A stretch of 64,000 nucleotides of DNA from Archangium violaceum Cb vi76 (GTDB taxonomy: Bacteria; Myxococcota; Myxococcia; Myxococcales; Myxococcaceae): assembly GCF_000733295.1 (NCBI RefSeq), contig NZ_JPMI01000098.1, positions 1 through 64,000 of the forward strand, written 5' to 3'. The translations under genes were made by a program, and so were the position numbers. Of this stretch, positions 35,199 through 43,138 are shown piece by piece (positions within the stretch are counted from its first letter, which is position 1; every line of letters begins with the position of its first letter). The notes under the pieces are model-generated. The model was not told the DNA's origin. It saw only the letters and a program-made list of their open reading frames with translations, and did no database searches.

Positions 35199-35912
35199 AT
35201 GAGAGGGTGGACGGTGGCGATGGTGACGGCGGGGATGCTGGTGGGGATGGAGGCGGGGGCCTTCCAGCCCTACTTCCCAGGGGAGAGCAGTCCAGAGGTG
35301 GCGGAGCTGCGCGCGAAGCTGGCGGCGCAGGAGGCCCATGTGGCGCGGCTCGAGGAGGAGGCGGCGCTCTATACGGAGGCGGAGGCGTTGGGGGTGGTGG
35401 CGGCGGTGCAGGCCTCACGGCTGCCCGAGCGCCAGCAGCGGCGGCTGGCCACGGCGATCGTCCGCGAGGCCAGGCGCAACAAGGTGGACCCCATGCTGGT
35501 GGTGGCGGTCATCCGCTGCGAGAGCTCCTTCAACAACTACGCGGTGTCGCACGTGGGAGCCATGGGTCTGATGCAGGTGATGCCGGACACGGGCAACTAC
35601 CTGGCGGACCGGGCGGGCTTCAAGCTGCAGCGCCACACCAATCTGTTCGATTCGGAGCTGAACGTGGAGCTGGGCACGGCCTATCTGGCCGATCTCATCG
35701 AGCGCTTCGGCTCTCCGGAGCGGGCGCTGGTGGCGTACAACGCGGGGCCGGGGCTGGCGAAGAAGATCCTCGCCAAGAAGGACAAGCGCGAGCGCTTCAT
35801 GGCGGGCTATCCGGCCAAGGTGATGAAGGAGTTCCGCCGCCTGAAGGCCCAGCAGGCGCGCGAGATCTCCCTGAGGGAAGCGCAGAAGCAAACATCTGGC
35901 GGACCGGGGTGA
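35199..35912 (+). CDS. Lytic transglycosylase (SLT domain)
   Basis: This 237-residue enzyme cleaves peptidoglycan glycan strands with formation of 1,6-anhydromuramic acid. A signal peptide (VTAGMLVGMEAGAF) and a short coiled coil (residues 30-62) come first. The SLT domain has the catalytic Glu in RCESSFNNYAV (near residue 108), GAMGLMQVMPDTG, and the ALVAYNAGPG motif. The ATG at 35199 follows GGGGAGGGAG. It reads alone; a likely terminator follows at 35918. Confidence 0.88.
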   Translation: MRGWTVAMVTAGMLVGMEAGAFQPYFPGESSPEVAELRAKLAAQEAHVARLEEEAALYTEAEALGVVAAVQASRLPERQQRRLATAIVREARRNKVDPMLVVAVIRCESSFNNYAVSHVGAMGLMQVMPDTGNYLADRAGFKLQRHTNLFDSELNVELGTAYLADLIERFGSPERALVAYNAGPGLAKKILAKKDKRERFMAGYPAKVMKEFRRLKAQQAREISLREAQKQTSGGPG

Positions 35913-35917
35913 TGGGT

Positions 35918-35963
35918 GGAGAACAGTCAGCTCGACTGGTCTCCGACAGTGCGGCGGTTTTTT
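35918..35963 (+). terminator. Possible terminator after lytic transglycosylase
   Basis: GGAGA/TCTCC arms (35918-35922, 35940-35944) enclose an inner CAGTC/GACTG stem, and six T residues follow at 35958. The T run is 13 bases past the stem, so termination efficiency is uncertain. Confidence 0.35.
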
Positions 35964-36111
35964 CAGGGATGTGACTGCCTTTCCCGGGAAAACGGAAGCA
36001 CTGTACGCCGCCAGAGACGAGCGCCGGGGTGGATGGGTCCACCCCGGACCGGGCACCGCGACACGCCCGGTTCCGAGTGGACGCACGCGGCATGACGGAG
36101 AGAGACGAACC

Positions 36112-36438
36112 ATGGTAGCGGGGCTTGAGATTCAACGGGAAGAACTCGCGGGGCAGTTGACCCTGCGGCTCGCGGGCACGCTGGATGGTCGCACTGCGAT
36201 GGCGCTGCGCAGCTCCCTGGAGGAGCTGGGGGCGCGGGACGTGGTGGTGGACTTCACGCACCTGAAGGAGTTCCGTGACTCGGCGATGGCGGTGCTGACC
36301 CGTCCGCTGGCCGAGCGCAAGGTGCGGTTCCGGGGGCTGGCGGGCCACCATGAGCGGATGTTCCGCTACTTCGGCCTGAGCACCGGGACGATCGCGCCTC
36401 CGCGAGCCTACTACACGCCGGAAGAAGTCCTCGCCTGA
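36112..36438 (+). CDS. STAS-domain (anti-sigma antagonist-like) protein
   Basis: This 108-residue single-domain protein has the STAS fold pattern: LTLRLAGTLDGRTAMALRSS, then DVVVDFTHLKEFRDSAMAVL and a C-terminal helix with HHERMFRYFGLS. The position where SpoIIAA-type proteins have a phosphorylated Ser or Thr reads FRDSAMA, so phospho-control at that Ser is possible. The partner anti-sigma kinase is not in this window. GGAGAG lies before the ATG at 36112. An inverted repeat overlaps the stop codon (36424-36444) and a strong terminator follows at 36476. Confidence 0.82.
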   Translation: MVAGLEIQREELAGQLTLRLAGTLDGRTAMALRSSLEELGARDVVVDFTHLKEFRDSAMAVLTRPLAERKVRFRGLAGHHERMFRYFGLSTGTIAPPRAYYTPEEVLA

Positions 36439-36475
36439 GGACTTCCCACGGGGAAGGCGGTGCCCAGGGGTTCTG

Positions 36476-36519
36476 AATCGCCGCTCGCCCGACATGGGGG
36501 GAGCGGCGATTTCCTTTTC
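36476..36519 (+). terminator. Rho-independent terminator after STAS gene
   Basis: A perfect 11-bp stem (AATCGCCGCTC at 36476-36486, GAGCGGCGATT at 36501-36511) is followed by TTCCTTTTC. It is placed between the STAS gene and the convergent cassette copy 2. Confidence 0.8.
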
Positions 36520-36541
36520 GTTGTGGCGAGAGGGCTTGGGA

Positions 36542-36943
36542 TTACGGGCCCTCTGGAGCCTCGGGCGGAGTGCGTGGAGCGGGAATCAGGAACCATCGGT
36601 CCGCGCGCTCCCGCATCACCACATGAGGGACCCCCACCACGTTGACCCGGGCGCCATACCGGGGCTCCCGCTGCGCGCGCAGCCAGTCCATGGCCTCGGA
36701 CATGCTGTCAAAGGACGGAGCGGCGCCGACCGAAGGTCTCTGGCCCGTACGGAAATTCCGGAGGTGCTCCCGGAAATCGTCCAGCCTGCCCAGCTCATGG
36801 ATGAAGTGCAGCGCCAGGGCCGCGGACTCGATGGCATCGACCCGGGCGGGTTGCTGGGCCTGCTCGTCCGCCAACTGCTCGAGTTCCTCGAGGGTCTTCT
36901 CGAAATCGAACGCCTTCGACGTGCTCGGAGGATCCATGCTCAT
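36542..36943 (-). CDS. Soluble partner of cassette copy 2 (protein B2)
   Basis: This 133-residue protein belongs to the same family as 675-1070 and 46366-47163. It has an N-terminal helical part with ALHFIHELGRLDDFREHLRN and a C-terminal module FDSMSEAMDWLRA then ARVNVVGVPHVVMRE. It has no signal peptide. It follows the lipoprotein A2 gene after 16 bases. It ends in a Pro-rich tail. Its function is unknown; as in the other copies, the arrangement suggests a cognate immunity or adaptor protein. Confidence 0.75.
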   Translation of the reverse strand: MSMDPPSTSKAFDFEKTLEELEQLADEQAQQPARVDAIESAALALHFIHELGRLDDFREHLRNFRTGQRPSVGAAPSFDSMSEAMDWLRAQREPRYGARVNVVGVPHVVMRERADRWFLIPAPRTPPEAPEGP

Positions 36944-36959
36944 GTGGGGTCCCCGTCCA

Positions 36960-37547
36960 TCAAATGGCGACCACGAGCGGGGCCAGCACCACGACCCCCG
37001 CCCCCGATGAGACCACGACAAGAGCGACTCCGGCCGCGACGATGACGGTTCCCGCGAGAACCTCCTTCCGGTGGCGTTTCAGCCAGTCAATGGCGTCATT
37101 CATTCCCATGAACCCCACGGGATGCTGGCCGGTCGCCTTCAAGCACTCCATGTAGCTGCCCAGGCACGTCTTGTTGCAAAGGTCGATGTGCTCGGGGCTA
37201 TTCCGCTTGTAAGGATAGGGCGGCTTGCGCTTCTTGCACCCCTGGTAACAGTCATGGTGCTCTTGATCGCAATCGCGCGAGCGCGCGCAACCACCAGACG
37301 AGGATGTGCTCGCGGCCAGGCTGGCGAACGCTGACCCATCGAACTCCGCCTTCTTCACCCAGGCATGCTCCGCATGACCACCGCGGGCGTCCCTGATGAT
37401 GAGGAAGTAGCTCGTGAGGTCTTCGGGCTGCTCCGTCTGACCCGCCCGCACACCCGTGTCTGTCGCGGCACATCCCGCCAACCAGGCCATCGCGAGCAGA
37501 GCGATGACACGGAATTCGGGATATTGGGACTGGCTACGCATGAGCAT
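36960..37547 (-). CDS. Cys-motif lipoprotein, cassette copy 2 (protein A2)
   Basis: This 195-residue protein has a lipoprotein signal (FRVIALLAMAWLAGCAA). Residues between about 30 and 80 are copy-specific. It then has C-x6-C-x3-C (DCDQEHHDCYQGCKKRKPP) and C-x3-C-x6-C (LCNKTCLGSYMECLK), the same as in A1 and A3. The C-terminus has AIDWLKRHRKE followed by a long hydrophobic hairpin rich in Val, Ala and Gly that ends LAPLVVAI. The start is uncertain between 37541 and 37547. It is divergent from the moxR gene. Function unknown. Confidence 0.75.
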   Translation of the reverse strand: MLMRSQSQYPEFRVIALLAMAWLAGCAATDTGVRAGQTEQPEDLTSYFLIIRDARGGHAEHAWVKKAEFDGSAFASLAASTSSSGGCARSRDCDQEHHDCYQGCKKRKPPYPYKRNSPEHIDLCNKTCLGSYMECLKATGQHPVGFMGMNDAIDWLKRHRKEVLAGTVIVAAGVALVVVSSGAGVVVLAPLVVAI

Positions 37548-37681
37548 ACGGCGCCAGAGCAGAACACATGCCATGTGCTCGCCCAAGCGCCGAATCCCAC
37601 TCGAGCCCGTTTTACCCGGAGTACGGGTTGGCGAGCACAGCCTGCCTCCACCCCAGGGGTTCAGCATTGGCACCGCTGGAG

Positions 37682-37687
37682 TAGAGT
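37682..37687 (+). promoter_or_regulatory. Possible -10 box (TAGAGT) for moxR operon
   Basis: TAGAGT lies 11 bases before the moxR ATG at 37698. If it is a -10 element, the transcript would be leaderless or nearly so. No Shine-Dalgarno sequence is seen before that ATG, which fits. Confidence 0.35.
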
Positions 37688-37697
37688 GCGGGCCGCG

Positions 37698-38678
37698 ATG
37701 AACTCCCCTGCCAGAGCCATCAATCCCCTTCCCTCCCCCGCCACGGCGCGGGCCGCCCTGGAGCGTGTGGCCGCCAACCTCTCCCTGGCGGTCCAGGGCA
37801 AGGACAAGGAGGTCCGCCTCGCCGTCACCTGCGTGGTCGCCGGTGGGCACCTGCTCCTCGAAGACGTCCCCGGAGTCGGCAAGACGACGCTGGTGGAGGC
37901 CCTCGCCCGCTCCTTCGACCTCTCCTTCTCCCGCGTCCAGTTCACCGCGGACCTCATGCCGGCCGACATCCTCGGCGCCCAGGTCTTCCACGCCCAGACG
38001 GCCACCTTCTCCTTCCGGCCCGGTCCCCTCTTCCGCCAGCTCGTCCTCGCCGACGAGCTCAACCGCGCCCCGCCTCGCACCCAGTCCGCCCTGCTCGAGG
38101 CCATGGCCCAGGGCCAGGTGTCGCTCGACGGCGCCACCCACGCCCTGCCCCGCCCCTTCACCGTCGTGGCCACGCAGAACCCGGTGGATTTCTCCGGCAC
38201 CTACCCGCTGCCGGACTCGCAGCTCGATCGTTTCCTCATGCGCCTGTCGCTGGGCCACCCGTCCCCCGAGGTGGAAGCACGCCTGCTCACCACGCGCGAT
38301 GCCTCCTCGCCCGTGGAGGCACTGAAGGCGGTGACCTCGCCCGAGGAGCTGACGGAGCTGCGCGCCCAGGTGGCCGCCCAGCGTCTGGACGACACCGTGG
38401 CCGAGTACATCGTGCGGCTGGCCCAGGCCACGCGCGCCCACGGCGACATCGAGCGCGGCGCCTCCACCCGCGCGGTGCTCGCGCTGGGCATGGCCGCCCG
38501 GGCCCATGCCCTCTGGGAGTCGCGAGACTTCGTCACCCCCGGCGACGTGCGGGCGGTGCTCGCGCCGTGTCTGGCCCACCGGCTCCTGCTGCGCAGCGCC
38601 AACCAGGGCGCCTACACCCGTGACGAGGCGACCCACCTCATCGAAGAGGTCGCCCGGAAGGTCGTCGCGCCCCGGTGA
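37698..38678 (+). CDS. MoxR-family AAA ATPase
   Basis: This 326-residue AAA+ ATPase has Walker A EDVPGVGKTT (55-64), Walker B QLVLADELNRAPP, sensor 1 VVATQNPVDFSGTYPLP and the usual MoxR C-terminal helical lid. MoxR ATPases act as chaperones for protein complex assembly, usually next to a DUF58 protein and a transglutaminase, exactly as here. The gene overlaps the DUF58 gene by 4 bases (GTGA). Its clients are unknown. Confidence 0.92.
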   Translation: MNSPARAINPLPSPATARAALERVAANLSLAVQGKDKEVRLAVTCVVAGGHLLLEDVPGVGKTTLVEALARSFDLSFSRVQFTADLMPADILGAQVFHAQTATFSFRPGPLFRQLVLADELNRAPPRTQSALLEAMAQGQVSLDGATHALPRPFTVVATQNPVDFSGTYPLPDSQLDRFLMRLSLGHPSPEVEARLLTTRDASSPVEALKAVTSPEELTELRAQVAAQRLDDTVAEYIVRLAQATRAHGDIERGASTRAVLALGMAARAHALWESRDFVTPGDVRAVLAPCLAHRLLLRSANQGAYTRDEATHLIEEVARKVVAPR

Positions 38679-39637
38679 GCACCCCGCCTCCCTCCCTCTG
38701 GCGCCGCATCAAGGCCGCCCTCCGCCCGCCTCGCACCCTCAAGGTGACGAGCGTGGGACGCACCTACCTCGTGGTGACGTTCGGCGTGGGCCTGGGCGCC
38801 CTCAACACCGGCAACAACCTCCTCTACCTCGTGCTGGGGTTGTTGCTGAGCGTCATCATCCTCTCCGGCGTGCTGTCCGAGCGCTGCATCAAGGATCTGA
38901 CGGTGCGGCGCGTCGGCACGGAGGGAGCCTTCGCGGGAGAGCCCTTCGCCTTCCGCTGGGGCATCACCCGCCGCCAGGGGCACGCCTTCGCCCTCACCCT
39001 GTCCGAGGTGGACTCGCCCCTCGCCGGCGAGGGCGGTGTGGGCTACCTGCCAGCGGGCGCCGAGCACGTGGTGCGCGCCGATCTCACCGCGCCCCGCCGG
39101 GGCCCGGTGAAGCTGACGGGCGTGCGCATCACCACCACGTGGCCCCTGGGCCTGTTCGCCAAGACGCGCGTCTTCGCGTTGGAGGGCACCCTGCTCGTCT
39201 ACCCGCGGCGGGGCTTCGCCTGCGCGGATCCGGGCGAGGCGGCCGTGGGACACGTGGGCGAGGCCAACAACCCCCACCGGCTGGACGGCACCGGAGACAT
39301 CGCGGGCCTGCGCGAGCTGGGCGAGCACGAGGACGCCCGGCGCGTGCACTGGTTGAAGAGCGCCTCGGTGGGCAAGCTGCTCAAGGTGGAGCGCGAGCGC
39401 GAGGAGCGCCGCACGTACATCCTCGGCGTGCAGGCCGGGCTGACGGGTGACGCGCTGGAGCGGCGCTGCGAGGAGGTGGCGGAGCAGGCCCACCGGCTGC
39501 TCGAGGCCGGCCACGAGGTGGGGCTGGAGCTGCCCCAGCAGCGGCTGCGTCCGGGCGCGGGCAGTGGACAGGAGCGCGCCATCCTCCGTGCCCTGGCGTG
39601 GCTGGGCTTCGAGGAGCAACGGGAGGAAGCGGCATGA
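38675..39637 (+). CDS. DUF58 domain membrane protein
   Basis: This 320-residue protein has two adjacent membrane helices near residues 28-70 (TYLVVTFGVGLGALNTGNNL, LYLVLGLLLSVIILSGVLSE). An extracytoplasmic or cytosolic beta-rich part follows, then the DUF58 core with IAGLRELGEHEDARRVHWLK near residue 208, a motif typical of this family. It starts at a GTG overlapping the moxR stop and overlaps the transglutaminase start. Partner of the MoxR ATPase. Confidence 0.88.
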   Translation: MSTPPPSLWRRIKAALRPPRTLKVTSVGRTYLVVTFGVGLGALNTGNNLLYLVLGLLLSVIILSGVLSERCIKDLTVRRVGTEGAFAGEPFAFRWGITRRQGHAFALTLSEVDSPLAGEGGVGYLPAGAEHVVRADLTAPRRGPVKLTGVRITTTWPLGLFAKTRVFALEGTLLVYPRRGFACADPGEAAVGHVGEANNPHRLDGTGDIAGLRELGEHEDARRVHWLKSASVGKLLKVEREREERRTYILGVQAGLTGDALERRCEEVAEQAHRLLEAGHEVGLELPQQRLRPGAGSGQERAILRALAWLGFEEQREEAA

Positions 39638-41670
39638 CGACCCGGCCCAACCGGCTGCGCCTCATCCTGAGAGACCTGGGCACCGCGGCGGCCTTCTCCT
39701 CCATGGCCGTGTCCGGCCAGGTGCCCGTGTGGGCGCTCGCGCTGGTGATCGTGGCGGTGCTCGTGTCGCTGATGGGCTTCCATCCCTTCGCCCGCGCGCC
39801 CCGGCTGACGGCGATCCTCCTGGTGCCCCTGGCGGGCGCGCTCTACCTGGCCGTGGCCGCGGGGCAGATGGATCTCGTGGTGGCCGCCTGCTCCTTCGCG
39901 GGCCTCGTCGCCTCGCAACGGCTGCTGTCGGAGACCAGCCCCACCACGGACGGACAGGTGCTGCTGGCCGGCCTGTTGATGATCGCCGGCGGCGCGGCGC
40001 TCTCCGGTGAATTGCTCTTCGCCGTGTGTCTGCTGGCCTTCGCCGTGCTGGCGAGCCTGTCGCTGGGACTCGCGGTGGTGGAAGCCGCGGTGCCCCCGGG
40101 CGAACCGGTGCCCGTGCGCCACGTGCTGCGCCCGCTGTCCAAGGGGGTGCTCGTCGCCATGGCCGGCGCGGTGGCCTTCTTCGTCCTCTTCCCGCGCCTC
40201 AACTGGAACGTGGGCGTGCGCCGGGCGGCTCCCGGACTCGGCCCGGCCACCAGCGGCTTCTCCGACACCGTGCGCCTGGGCGGCTCGGGCACCCTCAAGA
40301 GCAACCCCCGCGTGGTGCTGCGGGCGAAGCTGACGCCGGATCCCGGCTCCCAGCGGCTCGATGCCTACTGGCTGGGCCGCACCTACGACACCTTCAACGG
40401 CCAGGAGTGGTCGACGATCGGCGCGCCCAGCAAGCGCCGCCGCACGCGCGTGACGCTGCGCCCGGGCGCGGAGAAGCAGGTGTACCAGCGAATCGAATTG
40501 CTGCCCGCCTATGGCGCCCGCACGCTGATCGCCATGGAGACGCCCTCCAAGCTGGGCAACGCCCTCATGCACACGCCCACCGGCGACCGGCGCACGCAAC
40601 TGCAGGAGCTGGGTGGCGACGAGCTGCGCTTCGTGGAGGAGGCGCTCGGGTACTCGTACGAGGTGTACAGCGTGCCACCGGGCACGGACACGGATCCGGG
40701 CAAGCTGGCCCAGAAGGAGCTGGACCAGCTCCTGTCCCTGCCCGAGAACATCGATCCGCGCATCGAGGAGCTGGCGCACCAGGTGGTGGGCAACGAGACG
40801 GATCCGCTGGCCGCGGCCCAGAAGCTCTCCAACTGGCTGCAGCGCGAGTACACGTACACGCTGGAGCTGGGCGGGGACGTGGCGGATCCGCTGATGGAGT
40901 TCCTCTTCGTGCGCAAGGCGGGCCACTGCGAGCACTTCGCCACGGCGCTCACGCTGATGCTGCGCACCCAGGGCTTCGAGGCCCGGCTCGCCACGGGCTT
41001 CTTCGGCGGCGAGCGCGTGGGAGACGAGTACCTCGTGCGCGCCGGAGATGCCCACGCGTGGACGCACGTGTTGGTGCCCGGGCGCGGCTTCGTCACGGTG
41101 GACGCCACGCCTCCCGCGTTCCGCGCCAACCAGTCGCTGGAGCTGCTGGAGTCGCTCATCTCGCTCTACGAGGCCATCGAGGGCATGTGGCGTTCGTCCG
41201 TCGTCGACTACTCGTTCCGCGACCAGATGAACTTCCTGCGGGACATGTCGCGTCCGCCGCGCAACGAGCCGGGCAAGGAGCGCACCCAGCTGCCACCGCT
41301 GCGGGCCTGGCTGACGGCGGCGATGGCCGGCGCGGCCGTGTACTGGACGTGGAGGTACCTGTCGCGGCGCAAGGCCCGGGCCCCGGTGCTCGAGGCCACA
41401 CGCTTCGTGGACTCGGTGGAGCGCCAGCTCGCGGCGGCGGGCGTGCGCGCGGGCGATGGCGAGACGCTCGAGGACGTGTCGGCGCGGCTCACCCGGGACG
41501 CGCACCCGCTGGCCCCGGCGGTGTCGCCGCTCACACGCCGCTACCTGGAGGCCCGCTTCGGCCAGCGTCCTCTGCAACCCGGCGAGTCGGCCCGGCTCCT
41601 CAAGGAGCTGAAGCACAGCGTCGAGGTGCACAAGCAGCAGCAGCAGACCCCGCGCGCCCGGGCGTCCTGA
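39634..41670 (+). CDS. TgpA-like transmembrane transglutaminase
   Basis: This 678-residue protein has five or six N-terminal membrane helices (DUF3488 type, about 1-190). A periplasmic transglutaminase-like domain follows, with catalytic Cys in AGHCEHFATA (near 432), His in DAHAWTHV (near 473) and Asp in TVDATPP (near 489). One further membrane helix lies near 560, with a DUF4129-like cytoplasmic tail after it. It is the third gene of the moxR-DUF58-transglutaminase operon and overlaps the second by 4 bases (ATGA). The substrate is unknown; a role in envelope protein modification is likely. The C-terminus has a Gln run (KQQQQQT). Confidence 0.9.
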   Translation: MTTRPNRLRLILRDLGTAAAFSSMAVSGQVPVWALALVIVAVLVSLMGFHPFARAPRLTAILLVPLAGALYLAVAAGQMDLVVAACSFAGLVASQRLLSETSPTTDGQVLLAGLLMIAGGAALSGELLFAVCLLAFAVLASLSLGLAVVEAAVPPGEPVPVRHVLRPLSKGVLVAMAGAVAFFVLFPRLNWNVGVRRAAPGLGPATSGFSDTVRLGGSGTLKSNPRVVLRAKLTPDPGSQRLDAYWLGRTYDTFNGQEWSTIGAPSKRRRTRVTLRPGAEKQVYQRIELLPAYGARTLIAMETPSKLGNALMHTPTGDRRTQLQELGGDELRFVEEALGYSYEVYSVPPGTDTDPGKLAQKELDQLLSLPENIDPRIEELAHQVVGNETDPLAAAQKLSNWLQREYTYTLELGGDVADPLMEFLFVRKAGHCEHFATALTLMLRTQGFEARLATGFFGGERVGDEYLVRAGDAHAWTHVLVPGRGFVTVDATPPAFRANQSLELLESLISLYEAIEGMWRSSVVDYSFRDQMNFLRDMSRPPRNEPGKERTQLPPLRAWLTAAMAGAAVYWTWRYLSRRKARAPVLEATRFVDSVERQLAAAGVRAGDGETLEDVSARLTRDAHPLAPAVSPLTRRYLEARFGQRPLQPGESARLLKELKHSVEVHKQQQQTPRARAS

Positions 41671-41979
41671 GGCGGAGAGCGCCCGTCCCTCCGCCTGCTC
41701 TCCGGCGGGGCACGAGGACTTCTCCGGCCAGCGGCAAGGGGCCTCCTTATTACCCGTTGGGACGAAGGGGGCGATGACAGGCCCCCGTCTCGCCTGCCCC
41801 ACAGTTCAATTGCGGACGGGGGTCCTGGAGGCCATTTGAGAATCGAGGCGCATTCTTTACTGCCCCTATTGATCGGTGGGCCAAGCCCGGCGCTGTAACG
41901 CTTACGGGCTTCCGTCCACCGTCGGGCGCTCGCATCGGCCAAGTATGCGTTGCGACTGGCGAATTCCCGCGTGAGGCCA

Positions 41980-41995
41980 TGGCACACACGTTGCT
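41980..41995 (+). promoter_or_regulatory. Near-consensus sigma-54 promoter for rpoH-like gene
   Basis: TGGCACACACGTTGCT matches the sigma-54 consensus TGGCAC-N5-TTGCW at every position of both elements. The predicted transcript start is about 70 bases before the ATG at 42076. The remainder of 41671-42075 shows no gene; an enhancer site for an NtrC-type activator would be expected there but I cannot pick one out. Confidence 0.7.
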
Positions 41996-42075
41996 CTAGC
42001 CACCCTGCATCGGGTTGTCACGCGGTTCCAAACTACTTCTCACCGGCCCCGATACGGGGTCACTCGGGAGAAACC

Positions 42076-42966
42076 ATGCAGCTCTCTACTGAGCAGTCGT
42101 CCAACTCGGGCTCGCTGGCCATGTACCTCTCGGAGATCAACCAGTACGCCCTGCTCTCGGTAGAAGAGGAGCAGGCCCTGGCCCGCCGCTTCATCAAGGG
42201 CGACCTCGCCGCGGGCCACCGGCTGGTGACCTCCAACCTGCGCTTCGTGGTGAAGGTGGCCTACGAGTACCGCTCCTACGGCATCAAGATGTCCGACCTC
42301 ATCCAGGAGGGGAACATCGGCCTGATGAAGGCGGTGCAGAAGTTCGATCCGGACAAGGGCATCCGCCTCATCTCCTACGCGGTGTGGTGGATCCGCGCGT
42401 ACATCCAGAACTACATCCTCAAGAGCTGGTCGCTGGTGAAGCTCGGGACCACGCAGGCCCAGCGCAAGCTGTTCTTCAGCCTGGCGCGCACGCGCCGCGA
42501 GCTGGAGAAGCTGGGCGACGCGGACGGCTCGGTGGTGAACGTGGATGAGATCGCCAAGCGGCTGCACGTGAAGCCCGGCGAGGTGCGCGAGATGGAGCAG
42601 CGCATGGGCGGGCGGGACTTGTCGCTGGACGCGCCGATGGGCGAGGACGGGGGCAACAGCCACGTGGACTTCGTGGTGAGCGCGAGCGCGCCGCAGGACG
42701 ATGAGTTCGCGGACAAGGAGGAGGCGGGCCTCATCAACGCCCGGGTGCGCACGGCGCTGATGCGGCTGGATCCGCGCGAGCGCTTCATCATCGAGCAGCG
42801 CGTGATGAACGAGCGCCCCATGACGCTCAAGGAGCTGGGCGAGCACTTCGGCTTCTCGCGCGAGCGCGCCCGCCAGTTGGAGATCCGCGCCAAGGACAAG
42901 CTCAAGGCCGAGCTGGCCGCGCTGATGGCCGAGGTGGATCCAGACACCGCCGCGTCCATGCAGTAG
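42076..42966 (+). CDS. RpoH/sigma-32-family sigma factor
   Basis: This 296-residue sigma factor has region 1.2 ([15 protein letters not shown]), region 2 ([54 protein letters not shown]) and region 4 with an HTH ([20 protein letters not shown]). The sequence [10 protein letters not shown] is the RpoH box, seen in sigma-32 types and absent from RpoD. It is shaped like the Myxococcus SigB/SigC developmental sigma factors, but I cannot assign it to one of them. GGGAG lies before the ATG. A sigma-54 promoter at 41980 suggests a sigma cascade. Confidence 0.85.
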   Translation: MQLSTEQSSNSGSLAMYLSEINQYALLSVEEEQALARRFIKGDLAAGHRLVTSNLRFVVKVAYEYRSYGIKMSDLIQEGNIGLMKAVQKFDPDKGIRLISYAVWWIRAYIQNYILKSWSLVKLGTTQAQRKLFFSLARTRRELEKLGDADGSVVNVDEIAKRLHVKPGEVREMEQRMGGRDLSLDAPMGEDGGNSHVDFVVSASAPQDDEFADKEEAGLINARVRTALMRLDPRERFIIEQRVMNERPMTLKELGEHFGFSRERARQLEIRAKDKLKAELAALMAEVDPDTAASMQ

Positions 42967-42997
42967 TGCCAGCGGAGCCCCGAGGGGCAAGCACCCG

Positions 42998-43037
42998 GGG
43001 CGTCTCCACCGTTCGCGGTGGGGGCGCCTTCGTGTTT
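42998..43037 (+). terminator. Terminator after sigma factor gene
   Basis: CCACCG-TTCG-CGGTGG (43006-43021) is a six-base stem with a stable UUCG tetraloop, extended by GGCG/CGCC-like arms, followed by TTCGTGTTT. It lies 40 bases after the stop codon. Confidence 0.65.
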
Positions 43038-43138
43038 CCAGGGCCGCACATCAGGCCGCATATGCGGAGCGAGCGGCGATCCACGGGCTCGCCCGTCTGC
43101 TAGAAGGGCCGCTTCCCTCGCAGCGAGGAGCGCCCCCT

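Noticed and set aside
36960-38636. A single 558-residue protein covering lipoprotein A2 and the region opposite moxR
   Set aside because: The frame is open by chance opposite moxR. The lipoprotein signal peptide begins near 37547, and everything upstream is shadow.
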